From Alphaproteobacteria bacterium Ga0077535 (GTDB taxonomy: Bacteria; Pseudomonadota; Alphaproteobacteria; Caulobacterales; Aquidulcibacteraceae), in contig LNEK01000032.1 in the NCBI GenBank assembly GCA_001464425.1, positions 1 through 64,000 of the forward strand: DNA of 64,000 bases. The letters run 5' to 3'. The notes under the pieces were generated by a model. The model was not told the DNA's origin and did no database searches. It saw only the letters and a program-made list of their open reading frames with translations. This document shows, piece by piece, positions 30,035 to 39,577 of the stretch. Numbering within the stretch: the stretch's first letter is position 1; each line of letters begins with the position of its first letter. A program made the translations under genes and the position numbers.

Positions 30035-32242
30035 GTGACCGCAGCGACTCTCACCACCGCCCGCGAAACGCTTCAGCGCGTGTTCGGTCACAGCGACTTT
30101 CGCGGGTTGCAGAGCGAAGTCATCACCGAGGTGTTGGAAGGCCGCGACGTAATGGCGGTGCTGCCGACCGGCGGCGGCAAAAGCTTCTGCTACCAAATCC
30201 CCGCCATCCTGCGCCCCGGCGTCGGCCTCGTCGTCTCGCCGCTGATCGCGCTGATGCAAGATCAAGTAGCGGCGTTGCGCGCGGCCGGCGTGGCGGCGGC
30301 GCGGCTTGACTCAACGCTCGACCGCGAGGCGCGGCACCATTGGCTGTCGGCCGCACGCGAGGGACAGCTCGATCTACTTTACGTTTCGCCGGAAGGCTTG
30401 ATGGCGTCCGGCATGCTGGATTTCCTGCAGCAATGCCCGCTCGCGCTCATCGCCATCGACGAAGCGCACTGCGTGAGCCAATGGGGGCACGACTTCCGCC
30501 CCGACTATCGCGCGCTGGGCGCGTTAGCGGAACGGTTTCCAAACGTACCGCGCATGGCGGTAACGGCGACCGCGGACTTGAAGACGCAAGCCGACATCCG
30601 GACGCAGCTTAAACTCGAACATGCCAAGAGCTTCATCGACTCGTTCGATCGGCCAAATCTGGTGCTGGCGGCCGAACGCAAACCAGCGAAGGTGCAGGAT
30701 CGCATCCTCGACCTCGTGCGGGCTCGGCGCGGCAAGTCCGGCATCATCTATGCGGCGACGCGCGACAATGTTGAGAAGACAGCGGAGGGCCTGCAGCGGG
30801 CCGGCGTTCCCGCACTTGCCTATCATGCCGGCCTGGAGGCAGGCCTCCGCGCGGACCGGCAGCACAAATTTCAACAAGACGACGATGTCGTGATGGTAGC
30901 GACCATCGCCTTCGGCATGGGCGTCGATAAGCCCGACGTGCGTTACGTGATCCACGCCGACTCGCCGAAATCGATCGAGGCCTACTGGCAGGAAGTTGGG
31001 CGCGGCGGTCGCGACGGCGAAATGGCGGAAGGGTTTTGCATATACAGCGCTGCTGACCTTCGCCGCGCCGTAATGTTCGCCAATCAGGGCAATGCGAGCG
31101 AGCAGGTGCGCTCGGTGCAAATCAAGAAGGCGCGCCAGCTCTTTGCGTTCTTGGATGGCCTCACCTGTCGTCGCGCGGGCGTGCGACGCTATTTCGGCGA
31201 AGAGAACGCAGAACCTTGCGGCGCGTGCGATATCTGCACTGACCCGCCGATCTCGATTGACGCGACAGAACTCGCGGCCAAGGCGATTTCGGCCGTTATG
31301 CGTATGGACCAGCGCGTCGGGCGCGGTCGCGTTGTTGGCCACCTTATCGGCAAGACCGGCGATACGCTTGACGAACAATACGCGACGCGCACCACGTTCG
31401 GAATCGGCGCGGACCAGCACGAAAGCGTCTGGCGCGGCGTGATCGAACAATTGCTGTTCGACGGCGTGCTCAGCGAGGGCGATGATCAACGTCCTACACT
31501 GAGCATCGGCGACGAGGAAGCGGTTCGCGCGATCTTCCGCAAAGAGCGGCAGGTGCGCATGCGCGAAGCGGCGAAGCGGACGGGCAAAGAGGAGCGGCGC
31601 GCGACCCGCGGCGTTGAAAAAGCCGGCTTCAGCGGTGCGGATTCGCAACTCTTCGAGGCGCTACGCGTGTGGCGGCGAGAGACCGCACAAAACGCCAGCG
31701 TCCCGCCCTATGTCGTGTTCTCGGACGCTACGCTCGCGGGGATTGTGAAAGCCAAACCCGCTGACATGGCGGCGCTTGGGCGCGTGTCGGGCATCCGTCG
31801 TGATTGCGGGCTGCTGAGCCGCATTCAGTCTTGCTCTTCGAACACGCGCCGCGCGGCGGCCGGGCCTTCGCGTGCAAGATCAGCCGCTTGCTCCAGCCAT
31901 TCTTCTTCGTCGATACGCCCGCGCAAGCGCAGATACTGGTCGACCCAAGCGACGTGCTCAGGAGTCCACGCGGCGATCTGCTCGAAGTGGAAGACGCCGA
32001 GCGCATACAGCGTCGTTTGCTGCATTTGGCTAATGGACTCAATCAGCGTCAGGTCATCCGGCGCGCCGTTGCGTGGCGCGGCCAAAATTGGCGGTTTGGC
32101 GCGTCGCGTGGCTGGAAGCGCGGCGCGAATGGGTTCAGGCGACTTCTTCTCGGCGACGGCCTGCGCAATCGAGATCGGCGCGACGGTAAGGGCGACCGCG
32201 ATGGGACGTTGCTCGAGATGGCGCACCCGCGATTCCAGATAG
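30035..32242 (+). CDS. recQ: ATP-dependent DNA helicase RecQ; frame runs into convergent gene
   Basis: LPTGGGKSFCYQIP, IDEAHCVSQWGHDFRPDY, QEVGRGGRDG, CGACDIC zinc motif, partial HRDC. Likely GTG start at 30035. Residues after ALGRVSGI (~31797) are antisense of 31825..33105. Confidence 0.85.
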   Translation: MTAATLTTARETLQRVFGHSDFRGLQSEVITEVLEGRDVMAVLPTGGGKSFCYQIPAILRPGVGLVVSPLIALMQDQVAALRAAGVAAARLDSTLDREARHHWLSAAREGQLDLLYVSPEGLMASGMLDFLQQCPLALIAIDEAHCVSQWGHDFRPDYRALGALAERFPNVPRMAVTATADLKTQADIRTQLKLEHAKSFIDSFDRPNLVLAAERKPAKVQDRILDLVRARRGKSGIIYAATRDNVEKTAEGLQRAGVPALAYHAGLEAGLRADRQHKFQQDDDVVMVATIAFGMGVDKPDVRYVIHADSPKSIEAYWQEVGRGGRDGEMAEGFCIYSAADLRRAVMFANQGNASEQVRSVQIKKARQLFAFLDGLTCRRAGVRRYFGEENAEPCGACDICTDPPISIDATELAAKAISAVMRMDQRVGRGRVVGHLIGKTGDTLDEQYATRTTFGIGADQHESVWRGVIEQLLFDGVLSEGDDQRPTLSIGDEEAVRAIFRKERQVRMREAAKRTGKEERRATRGVEKAGFSGADSQLFEALRVWRRETAQNASVPPYVVFSDATLAGIVKAKPADMAALGRVSGIRRDCGLLSRIQSCSSNTRRAAAGPSRARSAACSSHSSSSIRPRKRRYWSTQATCSGVHAAICSKWKTPSAYSVVCCIWLMDSISVRSSGAPLRGAAKIGGLARRVAGSAARMGSGDFFSATACAIEIGATVRATAMGRCSRWRTRDSR

Positions 32243-33105
32243 CGCGCCCGCCACTTCCAACGATCCGGATCAGGCGCGGCCTCCTGCTCTGGCGCAGCCG
32301 AATGCGCGACTTGTTGAGGGCCTTGCGCGACTTGCGCCTGCAAGTGCGCGACGCGGCGCTCCAGATAGAGCAGCCGCCAGCGCAGAAGCACGTCAACGTC
32401 GGCATCGGCTGCAAACGGGGCCGCTTCTTCCATGGACGCAGACTCCGGCGCAGCGGCTGAAGAGAGAGCACGCAGTTCTTGCTCTAAGAACGCCGCGCGC
32501 GCTTGCGCCTCTCGCGCCTGCCACTCCGGTAACGGGGAAGACTCCTCCGTTGGAGCATCGGGGAATACGGCAATCGGCGCTTGTGCGTTACTTTCAAGAT
32601 AACGGACCCGCTGCTCAAAATAGCGAAGCCGCCATGCTTGCAGTGCAACCGCATCGTCGTCCACGACGGGCCGGATCTCAGCCTCAATTTCGCGAGCGCG
32701 TGTTTGCTCCAGAGACGCGCTCAACGTGCGCAGGCGCGCGAGTTCCTCGGTATTGGCGTCCACACCATCGAGTTGGCGGCGCAATTCGGCGGCTTCGGCG
32801 GAAGCGTCATTGGCGCGAGCCCTCGCCTGCTCCAACGAATGTTCGAGTTCAGCGATGCGGCTTTCGCGGATGCGGGTGAGGCTCGTTTCAGCCTCGGCGC
32901 GCGCCCGATCAGCGTCTGGATCCTGATTAGCGCTGCCCTCGCCTGCCGCGAGACGACCGAGATCTCGGACAAGGCGCTCGCGCTCGCGGCGCTGCGAAAG
33001 CCGGGCGGGCGCTGCGCGGTGCGCGGCGTACATCCATCCGGCGACGCCCATTGAAACTGCCGTTAGCAACAGCCAGACAGACAATTGTCCGATCAGATAA
33101 ACCAT
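31825..33105 (-). CDS. Membrane-anchored coiled-coil protein with C-terminal helix-hairpin-helix-like region
   Basis: N-terminal TM (YLIGQLSVWLLLTAVSMGVAGWMY), long Ala/Glu/Arg coiled coil, C-terminus YALGVFHFEQIAAWTPEHVAWVDQYLRLRGRI. Confidence 0.8.
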   Translation of the reverse strand: MVYLIGQLSVWLLLTAVSMGVAGWMYAAHRAAPARLSQRRERERLVRDLGRLAAGEGSANQDPDADRARAEAETSLTRIRESRIAELEHSLEQARARANDASAEAAELRRQLDGVDANTEELARLRTLSASLEQTRAREIEAEIRPVVDDDAVALQAWRLRYFEQRVRYLESNAQAPIAVFPDAPTEESSPLPEWQAREAQARAAFLEQELRALSSAAAPESASMEEAAPFAADADVDVLLRWRLLYLERRVAHLQAQVAQGPQQVAHSAAPEQEAAPDPDRWKWRARYLESRVRHLEQRPIAVALTVAPISIAQAVAEKKSPEPIRAALPATRRAKPPILAAPRNGAPDDLTLIESISQMQQTTLYALGVFHFEQIAAWTPEHVAWVDQYLRLRGRIDEEEWLEQAADLAREGPAAARRVFEEQD

Positions 33106-33114
33106 GATCGCGCC

Positions 33115-34239
33115 TCAGCTCGTGACATAGAACTCGATCCGACGGTTGATCGCTTGGCCAGCGGGCGTTGCGTTGCTGGCGCGGGGATTGTCTGGGCCGT
33201 AGCCGCGCGCGGTAAGCCGCGAACGCGACACGCCTTGCGCCGTCAGATAGCTTGCGACTGCATCCGCGCGCTGTCGCGACAACTGCATGTTGGGCTCGCG
33301 CCCGCCTTGGTTGTCGGTATGGCCAGCCACCTCGATGGAGAACCGGTCGCAGCGCAACGCGACGGACGCAAGGGCATCTAGCGTGCGGCGACTTGAAGGA
33401 TCGATAGCGGCGGAACCGGCTCGGAAGTTGACGACATTGCGTTCCATCAAGCGATCGAACGCGCGCTCGCACGTCTCCGCATCGCCACTGACCAGATTAA
33501 GCCCCTGTAGCTCCGGGTGCTCGACATCGAGCCCGTCCACAGTGACAGCAAGCCGCGCTCGGAACGGCGGCGGCGGGGACGCGAAGGCAGCGCGAACCGC
33601 GGCGACGCCTTCGGCGTCACCATCCCCGATCACGGCAACCTGAGTGTCTACAATGCGTGCTTCGCCGGATGCCAAGCGCGCGACAGAGCGGACCGCTTGC
33701 CGCGCCAACTCCCCGAATGCGAAAGACGGTGCGCCACCAGCGACCCGCATTTCGTCAACCGGATCGGCATTAGCAAAGGCGCCGCGTGCCGCCGCGATGA
33801 GTTCGCCGCGCACGTTCTCGCTGGGCACAGCTCCTGAGAGAATGACCCGCGCGCCGTCGCGGCGCACGCTCCAGGCATAAGGGCTCTCAATTTCACCGAC
33901 GCTAACGTTAGACACGTCAACCGCAATGACGCCGCCCTCCCAAGCGCCGCCGGGGCCAGCAGCCGTGAGCGCGGCGTGTTGAACAGTGGCGATATCGTCT
34001 TCGCTCTCGACGATGCCGTGCAGGATGGCGCGTTGGCCATCCATCTCAATATCGAGACCCGGGTTGCCACTGGCGGTGAGCGCGGCGCCAATGCGCTGCT
34101 CCAGCACTTGCGGCATCCGCCAGGCCGAGCCGTCGTGCGGCGCAGCCATGCCGAGCACCATGGCGATGAGCGCAAAGCCAGCGGCGATCACAGTGCCGAC
34201 CGGCACGCGGTCGGTGAGTTGAGGTTTAGACTCGCTCAT
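33115..34239 (-). CDS. OmpA-family protein with BON-like domains
   Basis: 374 aa; GQRAILHGIVESEDD; C-terminal IEVAGHTDNQGGREPNMQLSRQRADAV. Confidence 0.88.
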   Translation of the reverse strand: MSESKPQLTDRVPVGTVIAAGFALIAMVLGMAAPHDGSAWRMPQVLEQRIGAALTASGNPGLDIEMDGQRAILHGIVESEDDIATVQHAALTAAGPGGAWEGGVIAVDVSNVSVGEIESPYAWSVRRDGARVILSGAVPSENVRGELIAAARGAFANADPVDEMRVAGGAPSFAFGELARQAVRSVARLASGEARIVDTQVAVIGDGDAEGVAAVRAAFASPPPPFRARLAVTVDGLDVEHPELQGLNLVSGDAETCERAFDRLMERNVVNFRAGSAAIDPSSRRTLDALASVALRCDRFSIEVAGHTDNQGGREPNMQLSRQRADAVASYLTAQGVSRSRLTARGYGPDNPRASNATPAGQAINRRIEFYVTS

Positions 34240-34418
34240 GAGCCGCGGGCGCGCCGGACTTGCGCGTCGGTCAGGTGGCGGCGCAATTCGTCGGTTTCGC
34301 GTTCGGCCTCGCGCACCCGCGCGGCAGCGACCATAGCGAAGATGCGCCAGCCGGCGGCGAAGCCAAACAGGCCCGCCGCGATGAACAAGATCACCTGGGA
34401 GAGTATGAGCCCGATCAT
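34236..34418 (-). CDS. Small membrane protein in operon with BON/OmpA gene
   Basis: 60 aa, single TM; 4-nt overlap with downstream gene. Confidence 0.65.
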   Translation of the reverse strand: MIGLILSQVILFIAAGLFGFAAGWRIFAMVAAARVREAERETDELRRHLTDAQVRRARGS

Positions 34419-34537
34419 GATTTCTCGCGCCGCGTGCGCCCTGAAGGCCTTTCAGCCAAGCTTAACGCCCTTCTAATGCCAGACGAACTAGGCGAAAACT
34501 GGAAACACCCGGGCGGGCGAACGCCCTGAAAGAGACC

Positions 34538-35344
34538 ATGGCGCACCAGATCACCAGCGCGTCCAATCCGCTGATCAAGACGCTGAAGAGCTTGCACGCC
34601 AAGAAGGGCCGCGCCGAGAGCGGGCTTTTCTTGGCCGAAGGCGCGCGGCTGGCTGTCGAAGCGGCCGATCTCGGCGTGTGGCCAGAGATTTTGCTCTTCT
34701 CGCCCGCGGCGACAACGCGTGAACAGGTCCGCACCCTGATTGATGAGGCTGAGCGGCGGCGCGTGCGCACGATCGAGACGAGCGAGACCGTGCTAGCGCA
34801 GATCAGCAAGCGCGATAATCCGCAGACCGTGATCGGCGCGTACCGTCAGAAGCTTTCAACGCTAGATGATTTGGAAGGCGCGACGATCGTCGCGCTTGAG
34901 GGCGTGCGCGACCCCGGCAATCTCGGCACCATCCTGCGCACGGCAGATTCGACCGGCGCCGGCGGTGTCGTATTGATCGGCGAGAGCTGCGATCCGTTTT
35001 CCGTTGAAGCGGTGCGGGCAAGCATGGGGTCGCTGTTTGCGATGAAGCTCGCGCGCGCTTCATTCGATGAAGTTATGCACTACAAGACTACGCGTGGCGC
35101 CGAGATGTTCGGACTGTCGCTGAAAGGCGGCCCGCTCGATTCCGGCACGCCGGCGCCGGCGAAAGCGATCGTGCTGATGGGCAATGAGCAATCGGGCCTG
35201 CCCGACCATATGGAAGCCGCTTGCGATCATCTGGTGAAGCTGCCGATGCGCGGACGGGCCGACAGTTTAAATTTGGCGATCGCAACGGGCGTAATGCTCT
35301 ACGATCTTTGGCGGAGACGCGGATATGATGGCGCCCGCGCCTAA
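34538..35344 (+). CDS. TrmH/SpoU family RNA 2'-O-methyltransferase
   Basis: ALEGVRDPGNLGTILRTADSTGAGGVVLIG, LMGNEQSGLP, NLAIATGVMLYDLWRR. Confidence 0.93.
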   Translation: MAHQITSASNPLIKTLKSLHAKKGRAESGLFLAEGARLAVEAADLGVWPEILLFSPAATTREQVRTLIDEAERRRVRTIETSETVLAQISKRDNPQTVIGAYRQKLSTLDDLEGATIVALEGVRDPGNLGTILRTADSTGAGGVVLIGESCDPFSVEAVRASMGSLFAMKLARASFDEVMHYKTTRGAEMFGLSLKGGPLDSGTPAPAKAIVLMGNEQSGLPDHMEAACDHLVKLPMRGRADSLNLAIATGVMLYDLWRRRGYDGARA

Positions 35345-36233
35345 GATTTTAGTGGCCGACGATTGGCGTGATTACCGGATATTGGATTCCGGCAATGGCG
35401 GCAAACTCGAACAGGTCGGGCCATATCGCTTTGTGCGGCCGGAGCCGCAGGCGCTGTGGGCGCCCGCGCTCGGCACAAACGAATGGGACAGTGCCGATGC
35501 GATCTTCACCGGCACATCTGGCGAAGACGATGAAGGCGGCCGCTGGCGATTCAATCGCGAACTACCGCAGAGTTGGACGCTGAAATGGGACGATCTTTCG
35601 TTCCTCTCGCGGCCGACCCCGTTTCGTCACCTCGCGTTCTTCCCTGAGCACTCGGTGCATTGGCGCTATGCACGCGAATGCTTGAAAGCGCATCGAGGCG
35701 CACAGCCGGAAGTGCTGAACCTCTTTGGCTATACCGGCCTCGCGTCTCTCGCCTGCGCCAAGGCCGGCGCGAAGGTGACGCACGTGGACGCCTCGAAGAA
35801 AGCGATCGGTTTCGCGCGCGACAATCAGCGCGAAGCGGACCTGGAGAACGCGCCGATCCGCTGGATCGCCGACGATGCTCTGACCTTCGTGAAGCGCGAA
35901 ATCCGCCGCGGGCGCCGTTACGACGGCATCATCCTCGATCCGCCTAAGTTCGGGCGCGGCCCTGACGGTGAGACGTGGCGGCTCGAAGAAAATTTGCCTG
36001 AGTTGCTGGACGCTTGCCAGACGCTGCTGCGCACGGACGCGAACGATCGCGCCAGTGCTAAAGGCTTCATGATCGCGACAGTTTACGCAGTGCGCCTCTC
36101 ATACTTGGCGCTCGCGCAAACGGCGCAACAGATGTTTGGCGGCGGAGAATGGCAGACCGGTGAAATGGCGCTGCCGCATGAAGGCCGCGAACTGCTGCTC
36201 CCAACAGCCATCTTTGCGCGCTGGCGTGGTTAG
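35328..36233 (+). CDS. Class I SAM-dependent methyltransferase (RlmI/RlmK-like)
   Basis: VLNLFGYTGLASLACAKAGAKVTHVDASKKAIGFARDN, GIILDPPKFGRGPDGETW. Confidence 0.9.
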   Translation: MAPAPKILVADDWRDYRILDSGNGGKLEQVGPYRFVRPEPQALWAPALGTNEWDSADAIFTGTSGEDDEGGRWRFNRELPQSWTLKWDDLSFLSRPTPFRHLAFFPEHSVHWRYARECLKAHRGAQPEVLNLFGYTGLASLACAKAGAKVTHVDASKKAIGFARDNQREADLENAPIRWIADDALTFVKREIRRGRRYDGIILDPPKFGRGPDGETWRLEENLPELLDACQTLLRTDANDRASAKGFMIATVYAVRLSYLALAQTAQQMFGGGEWQTGEMALPHEGRELLLPTAIFARWRG

Positions 36234-39200
36234 TGAAAATTCCGCCCCTTCGGCATCACGTTTGCCGCCGCACTTAAATTGATGCGCACGTTGCGCGGGT
36301 GACGCTGCGGGTCACCGCGCCACGAGCCGCCGGGATCGCCAGATTTGGCTTCGTCGGTGGGCGAGGTTGCATCGAGCTGCGGGCCGGCTTCGGAAAGTTC
36401 AGCCAGCAGCGGATTCCAATCGTGCACGCGTTCGGCGATGACATGGATGACGCCGCCCTCTTTCTGCACCGGCCCATCGATCGCCACCAACCGCCCACCC
36501 AGCACTTCGCGGCGATATTGCTCGAACAATTTCGGCCAGACGACGATGTTGGCGATGCCGGTTTCATCCTCCAGCGTCATGAAGATAACGCCGGACGCCG
36601 TACCCGGCCGTTGGCGCACGAGCACTAACCCCGCAACGCGCACGCGTTCGCCATTGCGCGCTTCAGTCAATTGCTCCGCTTTGACGGTGCGCCGCGCGCT
36701 CAATTCTCCGCGCAGGAGTGCGGCAGGGTGGGTTTTTAGCGAGAGCCCGATCGTGCGATAATCCTCGACCACATGCTCGCCCAACGGCATCGGCGGCAAA
36801 TCGAAGTCCGGCTCTTTCGTCGGATCGTGGCTTTGCACGAAAAGCGGCAAATCCTCTTGACCGCCAACACGATTTAACCCGCGAACGGCCCAAAGCGCAT
36901 CGCGCCGATCCAAGCCAAGAGATCTGAATGCGTCTACATCCGCCAGCCGCTCAATGCTGGGCGCCGGCAAGCCGCTGCGGAGCCAGACATCGCGAATGGA
37001 ATCGTAACCAGCGCCGCGATGAGCGATGAGTTGAGCCATCTCCGCTTCCTTCAAACCTTGCGCCTGACGAAAACCTAGACGCATGGCGTGCGTAGACCGT
37101 ACGTCGTCTCGCATATCGATGTGGCGTTGATGTAAACGAAGCGACGCGGCGGGGCCCGGCTCCAGCGTATTGTCCCACGCCGAATTGTTGATATCGATTG
37201 GACGTATCTCTACGCCGTGATCGGCCGCATCGCGAACGATCTGGGCTGGCGCGTAAAATCCCATCGGCTGTGCGTTTAGCAGAGCGGCTGCGAAAACATC
37301 AGGATAATAGCATTTCAACCAAGACGACGCGTAGACGAGAATGGCAAAGCTCGCCGCGTGACTCTCCGGGAAGCCATACTCACCAAAACCTTCTATCTGC
37401 GCGAATGATGCTTCGGCGAAATCGCGTTCATACCCATTGCCGACCATCCCCTCGATAAACTTGGCTCTCAGTGTTCCAATCGTACCCACGCGTTTAAACG
37501 TGGCCATGGCGCGGCGGAGCTTGTCGGCCTCCGGCGGCGTGAAGCCAGCAGCGGTGATGGCGATCTGCATCGCCTGCTCTTGAAAGAGCGGCACGCCAAG
37601 GGTGCGCTTCAGCACGTCCCACAATTCTGGCTTCGGCGCTGTCGCCTTTTCCAAACCTTGGCGACGGCGCAAGTAAGGATGCACCATCCCACCTTGAATG
37701 GGCCCTGGCCGCACGATCGCCACTTCGATGACGAGATCGTAAAACTCCTTTGGTTTCAGCCGCGGCAGCATCGACATTTGCGCCCGGCTTTCGACCTGGA
37801 AGACACCGATTGAATCGGCGCGATGCAGCATCGAATAAACACGCGGGTCATTCGTTTCCGTCGAGTCGAGCCTCAAGACTTTATCGTCAGGATAGTGCTG
37901 TTTGCAGAGATCGAAGGCTTTGCGAATGCAGGTAAGCATGCCGAGGCCCAGGATATCGACTTTGAGGATTCCCAAATCCTCCAGATCATCCTTGTTCCAT
38001 TCGACGACTGTACGGTCCTCCATGGCGGCGTTCTGAACCGGCACGACATCGTGCAGCTTCTCGCGCGTGATGACAAAGCCGCCCACATGTTGCGAGAGAT
38101 GCCGCGGAAAGCCATTCAGCTCGTTGGCGAGCGTGACGCACTGCATCAACTTGACGTCGCTTACGTCCAAGCCCTGCTCTTTAAGGTCCTTGTCTTCAAC
38201 ACCACGCGACCACCAATGCAGCGTCTTGGCCAAACTCGCGATGCGATCCTCGGAATATCCGAACGTCTTCGCCACTTCGCGGATTGCGCTGCGACCGCGA
38301 TAACAGATTAAAGTGGCGGCTAGACCCGCGCGATCGCGTCCGTACTTTTGGTATACATACTGGATCACCTCTTCGCGCCGCTCGTGCTCGAAATCGACAT
38401 CGATGTCCGGCGGCTCGCCCCGCTCTTCGGAAACGAAACGATCGAACAGAAGCGTGTTGTTCGCTGGGTTTACCGAAGTGATGCCGAGGCAGTAGCAAAT
38501 TGTGGAGTTGGCGGCCGATCCTCTGCCTTGGCACAAAATTGGGTCGACCTTATTGCCGTCCTTGTCGAAGCCGGACCGCGCGAACTTCACAATGTCGGCG
38601 ACGGTCAGAAAATACGGCGCGTATTTTATGCGGCCAACGATATCGAGCTCGCGCTCCAAGGACGCTTTCACCTTCTCGGGAACGCCATCGGGGTAACGCT
38701 GCTGTGCGCCTTTCCAAGCCAAATGCTCAAGCGCTTGTTGGGGATCGGTGAAGCCCTCGGCTGTTTCTTCAGGATACTCGTAGCGCAGCTGATCCATCGA
38801 GAACGCGATACCGCGAAGAAAGCGCAAGCTCTCCGCCACCGCTTCCGGCGCATCTTTATAGAGACGCGCGATCTCTCCTGGCGGCTTCAGCTGCCGCTCG
38901 GCGTTTTTTGCGAGCAATGCAGAAGCTTCATCCAGTTTTTTCTTCTCGCGAATGCATGTGACCACATCAAGCAGCGGCCGGCGGTCGCCGTGGTGCATTA
39001 GCGGCTCGGTCGTTGCGAGCAAACGCGCGCCAGTTTGCACCGCCAATGTTTTGAGTTGCCGAATGCGGCGGCGATCTTCGCCGCTGAACTGAAATGGCGC
39101 CGCGAGCCAGACTTGGCCGGAGGCATCGCCGACATCACGGAGATAGCGCGCCATTGCATCAGGCTCATCGCCCAGAGCGAACTCCGGAATGAGAATTGTC

Positions 39201-39577
39201 TGCAGATCTTTCGCGTGCGCAAGATAGTCGGCGAAATCGAGCCAGCACTGACCTTTCGGCGCACGGCGATTGCCGATGGTAAGCAAGCGCGTGAGGTTAG
39301 CGTAACCAGCGCGATCCTTGGGATAAACGATCAAGTCCGGCGTGCCGTCGCGAAACACCAGCCGCGATCCGACTATGACGCGGACGTCGACGCCCTTCTC
39401 TTCTTTGACCGATTTCGCTTTCACATGCGCGCGCACCACGCCCGCCAGCGTATTGCGATCAGCAACGCCAATCCCGACAAGCCCAAGCTGAGCCGCCTGC
39501 TCCACCATCTCTTCCGGGTGCGAGCCGGAGCGGAGGAACGAGAAATTTGTGGTGACGCAAAGTTCGGCGAAGCTCAT
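36230..39577 (-). CDS. dnaE2: Error-prone DNA polymerase DnaE2 (ImuC)
   Basis: 1115 aa; PHP domain N-terminus, CQGRGSAANSTICYCLGITSVNP, VSEERGEPPDIDVDFEHERREEVIQYVYQKYGRDRA, PLFQEQAMQIAI. Confidence 0.97.
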   Translation of the reverse strand: MSFAELCVTTNFSFLRSGSHPEEMVEQAAQLGLVGIGVADRNTLAGVVRAHVKAKSVKEEKGVDVRVIVGSRLVFRDGTPDLIVYPKDRAGYANLTRLLTIGNRRAPKGQCWLDFADYLAHAKDLQTILIPEFALGDEPDAMARYLRDVGDASGQVWLAAPFQFSGEDRRRIRQLKTLAVQTGARLLATTEPLMHHGDRRPLLDVVTCIREKKKLDEASALLAKNAERQLKPPGEIARLYKDAPEAVAESLRFLRGIAFSMDQLRYEYPEETAEGFTDPQQALEHLAWKGAQQRYPDGVPEKVKASLERELDIVGRIKYAPYFLTVADIVKFARSGFDKDGNKVDPILCQGRGSAANSTICYCLGITSVNPANNTLLFDRFVSEERGEPPDIDVDFEHERREEVIQYVYQKYGRDRAGLAATLICYRGRSAIREVAKTFGYSEDRIASLAKTLHWWSRGVEDKDLKEQGLDVSDVKLMQCVTLANELNGFPRHLSQHVGGFVITREKLHDVVPVQNAAMEDRTVVEWNKDDLEDLGILKVDILGLGMLTCIRKAFDLCKQHYPDDKVLRLDSTETNDPRVYSMLHRADSIGVFQVESRAQMSMLPRLKPKEFYDLVIEVAIVRPGPIQGGMVHPYLRRRQGLEKATAPKPELWDVLKRTLGVPLFQEQAMQIAITAAGFTPPEADKLRRAMATFKRVGTIGTLRAKFIEGMVGNGYERDFAEASFAQIEGFGEYGFPESHAASFAILVYASSWLKCYYPDVFAAALLNAQPMGFYAPAQIVRDAADHGVEIRPIDINNSAWDNTLEPGPAASLRLHQRHIDMRDDVRSTHAMRLGFRQAQGLKEAEMAQLIAHRGAGYDSIRDVWLRSGLPAPSIERLADVDAFRSLGLDRRDALWAVRGLNRVGGQEDLPLFVQSHDPTKEPDFDLPPMPLGEHVVEDYRTIGLSLKTHPAALLRGELSARRTVKAEQLTEARNGERVRVAGLVLVRQRPGTASGVIFMTLEDETGIANIVVWPKLFEQYRREVLGGRLVAIDGPVQKEGGVIHVIAERVHDWNPLLAELSEAGPQLDATSPTDEAKSGDPGGSWRGDPQRHPRNVRINLSAAANVMPKGRNFH

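Noticed and set aside
30524-31648. 374-aa minus-strand ORF inside recQ
   Set aside because: Antisense to helicase and zinc motifs; no recognisable domain.
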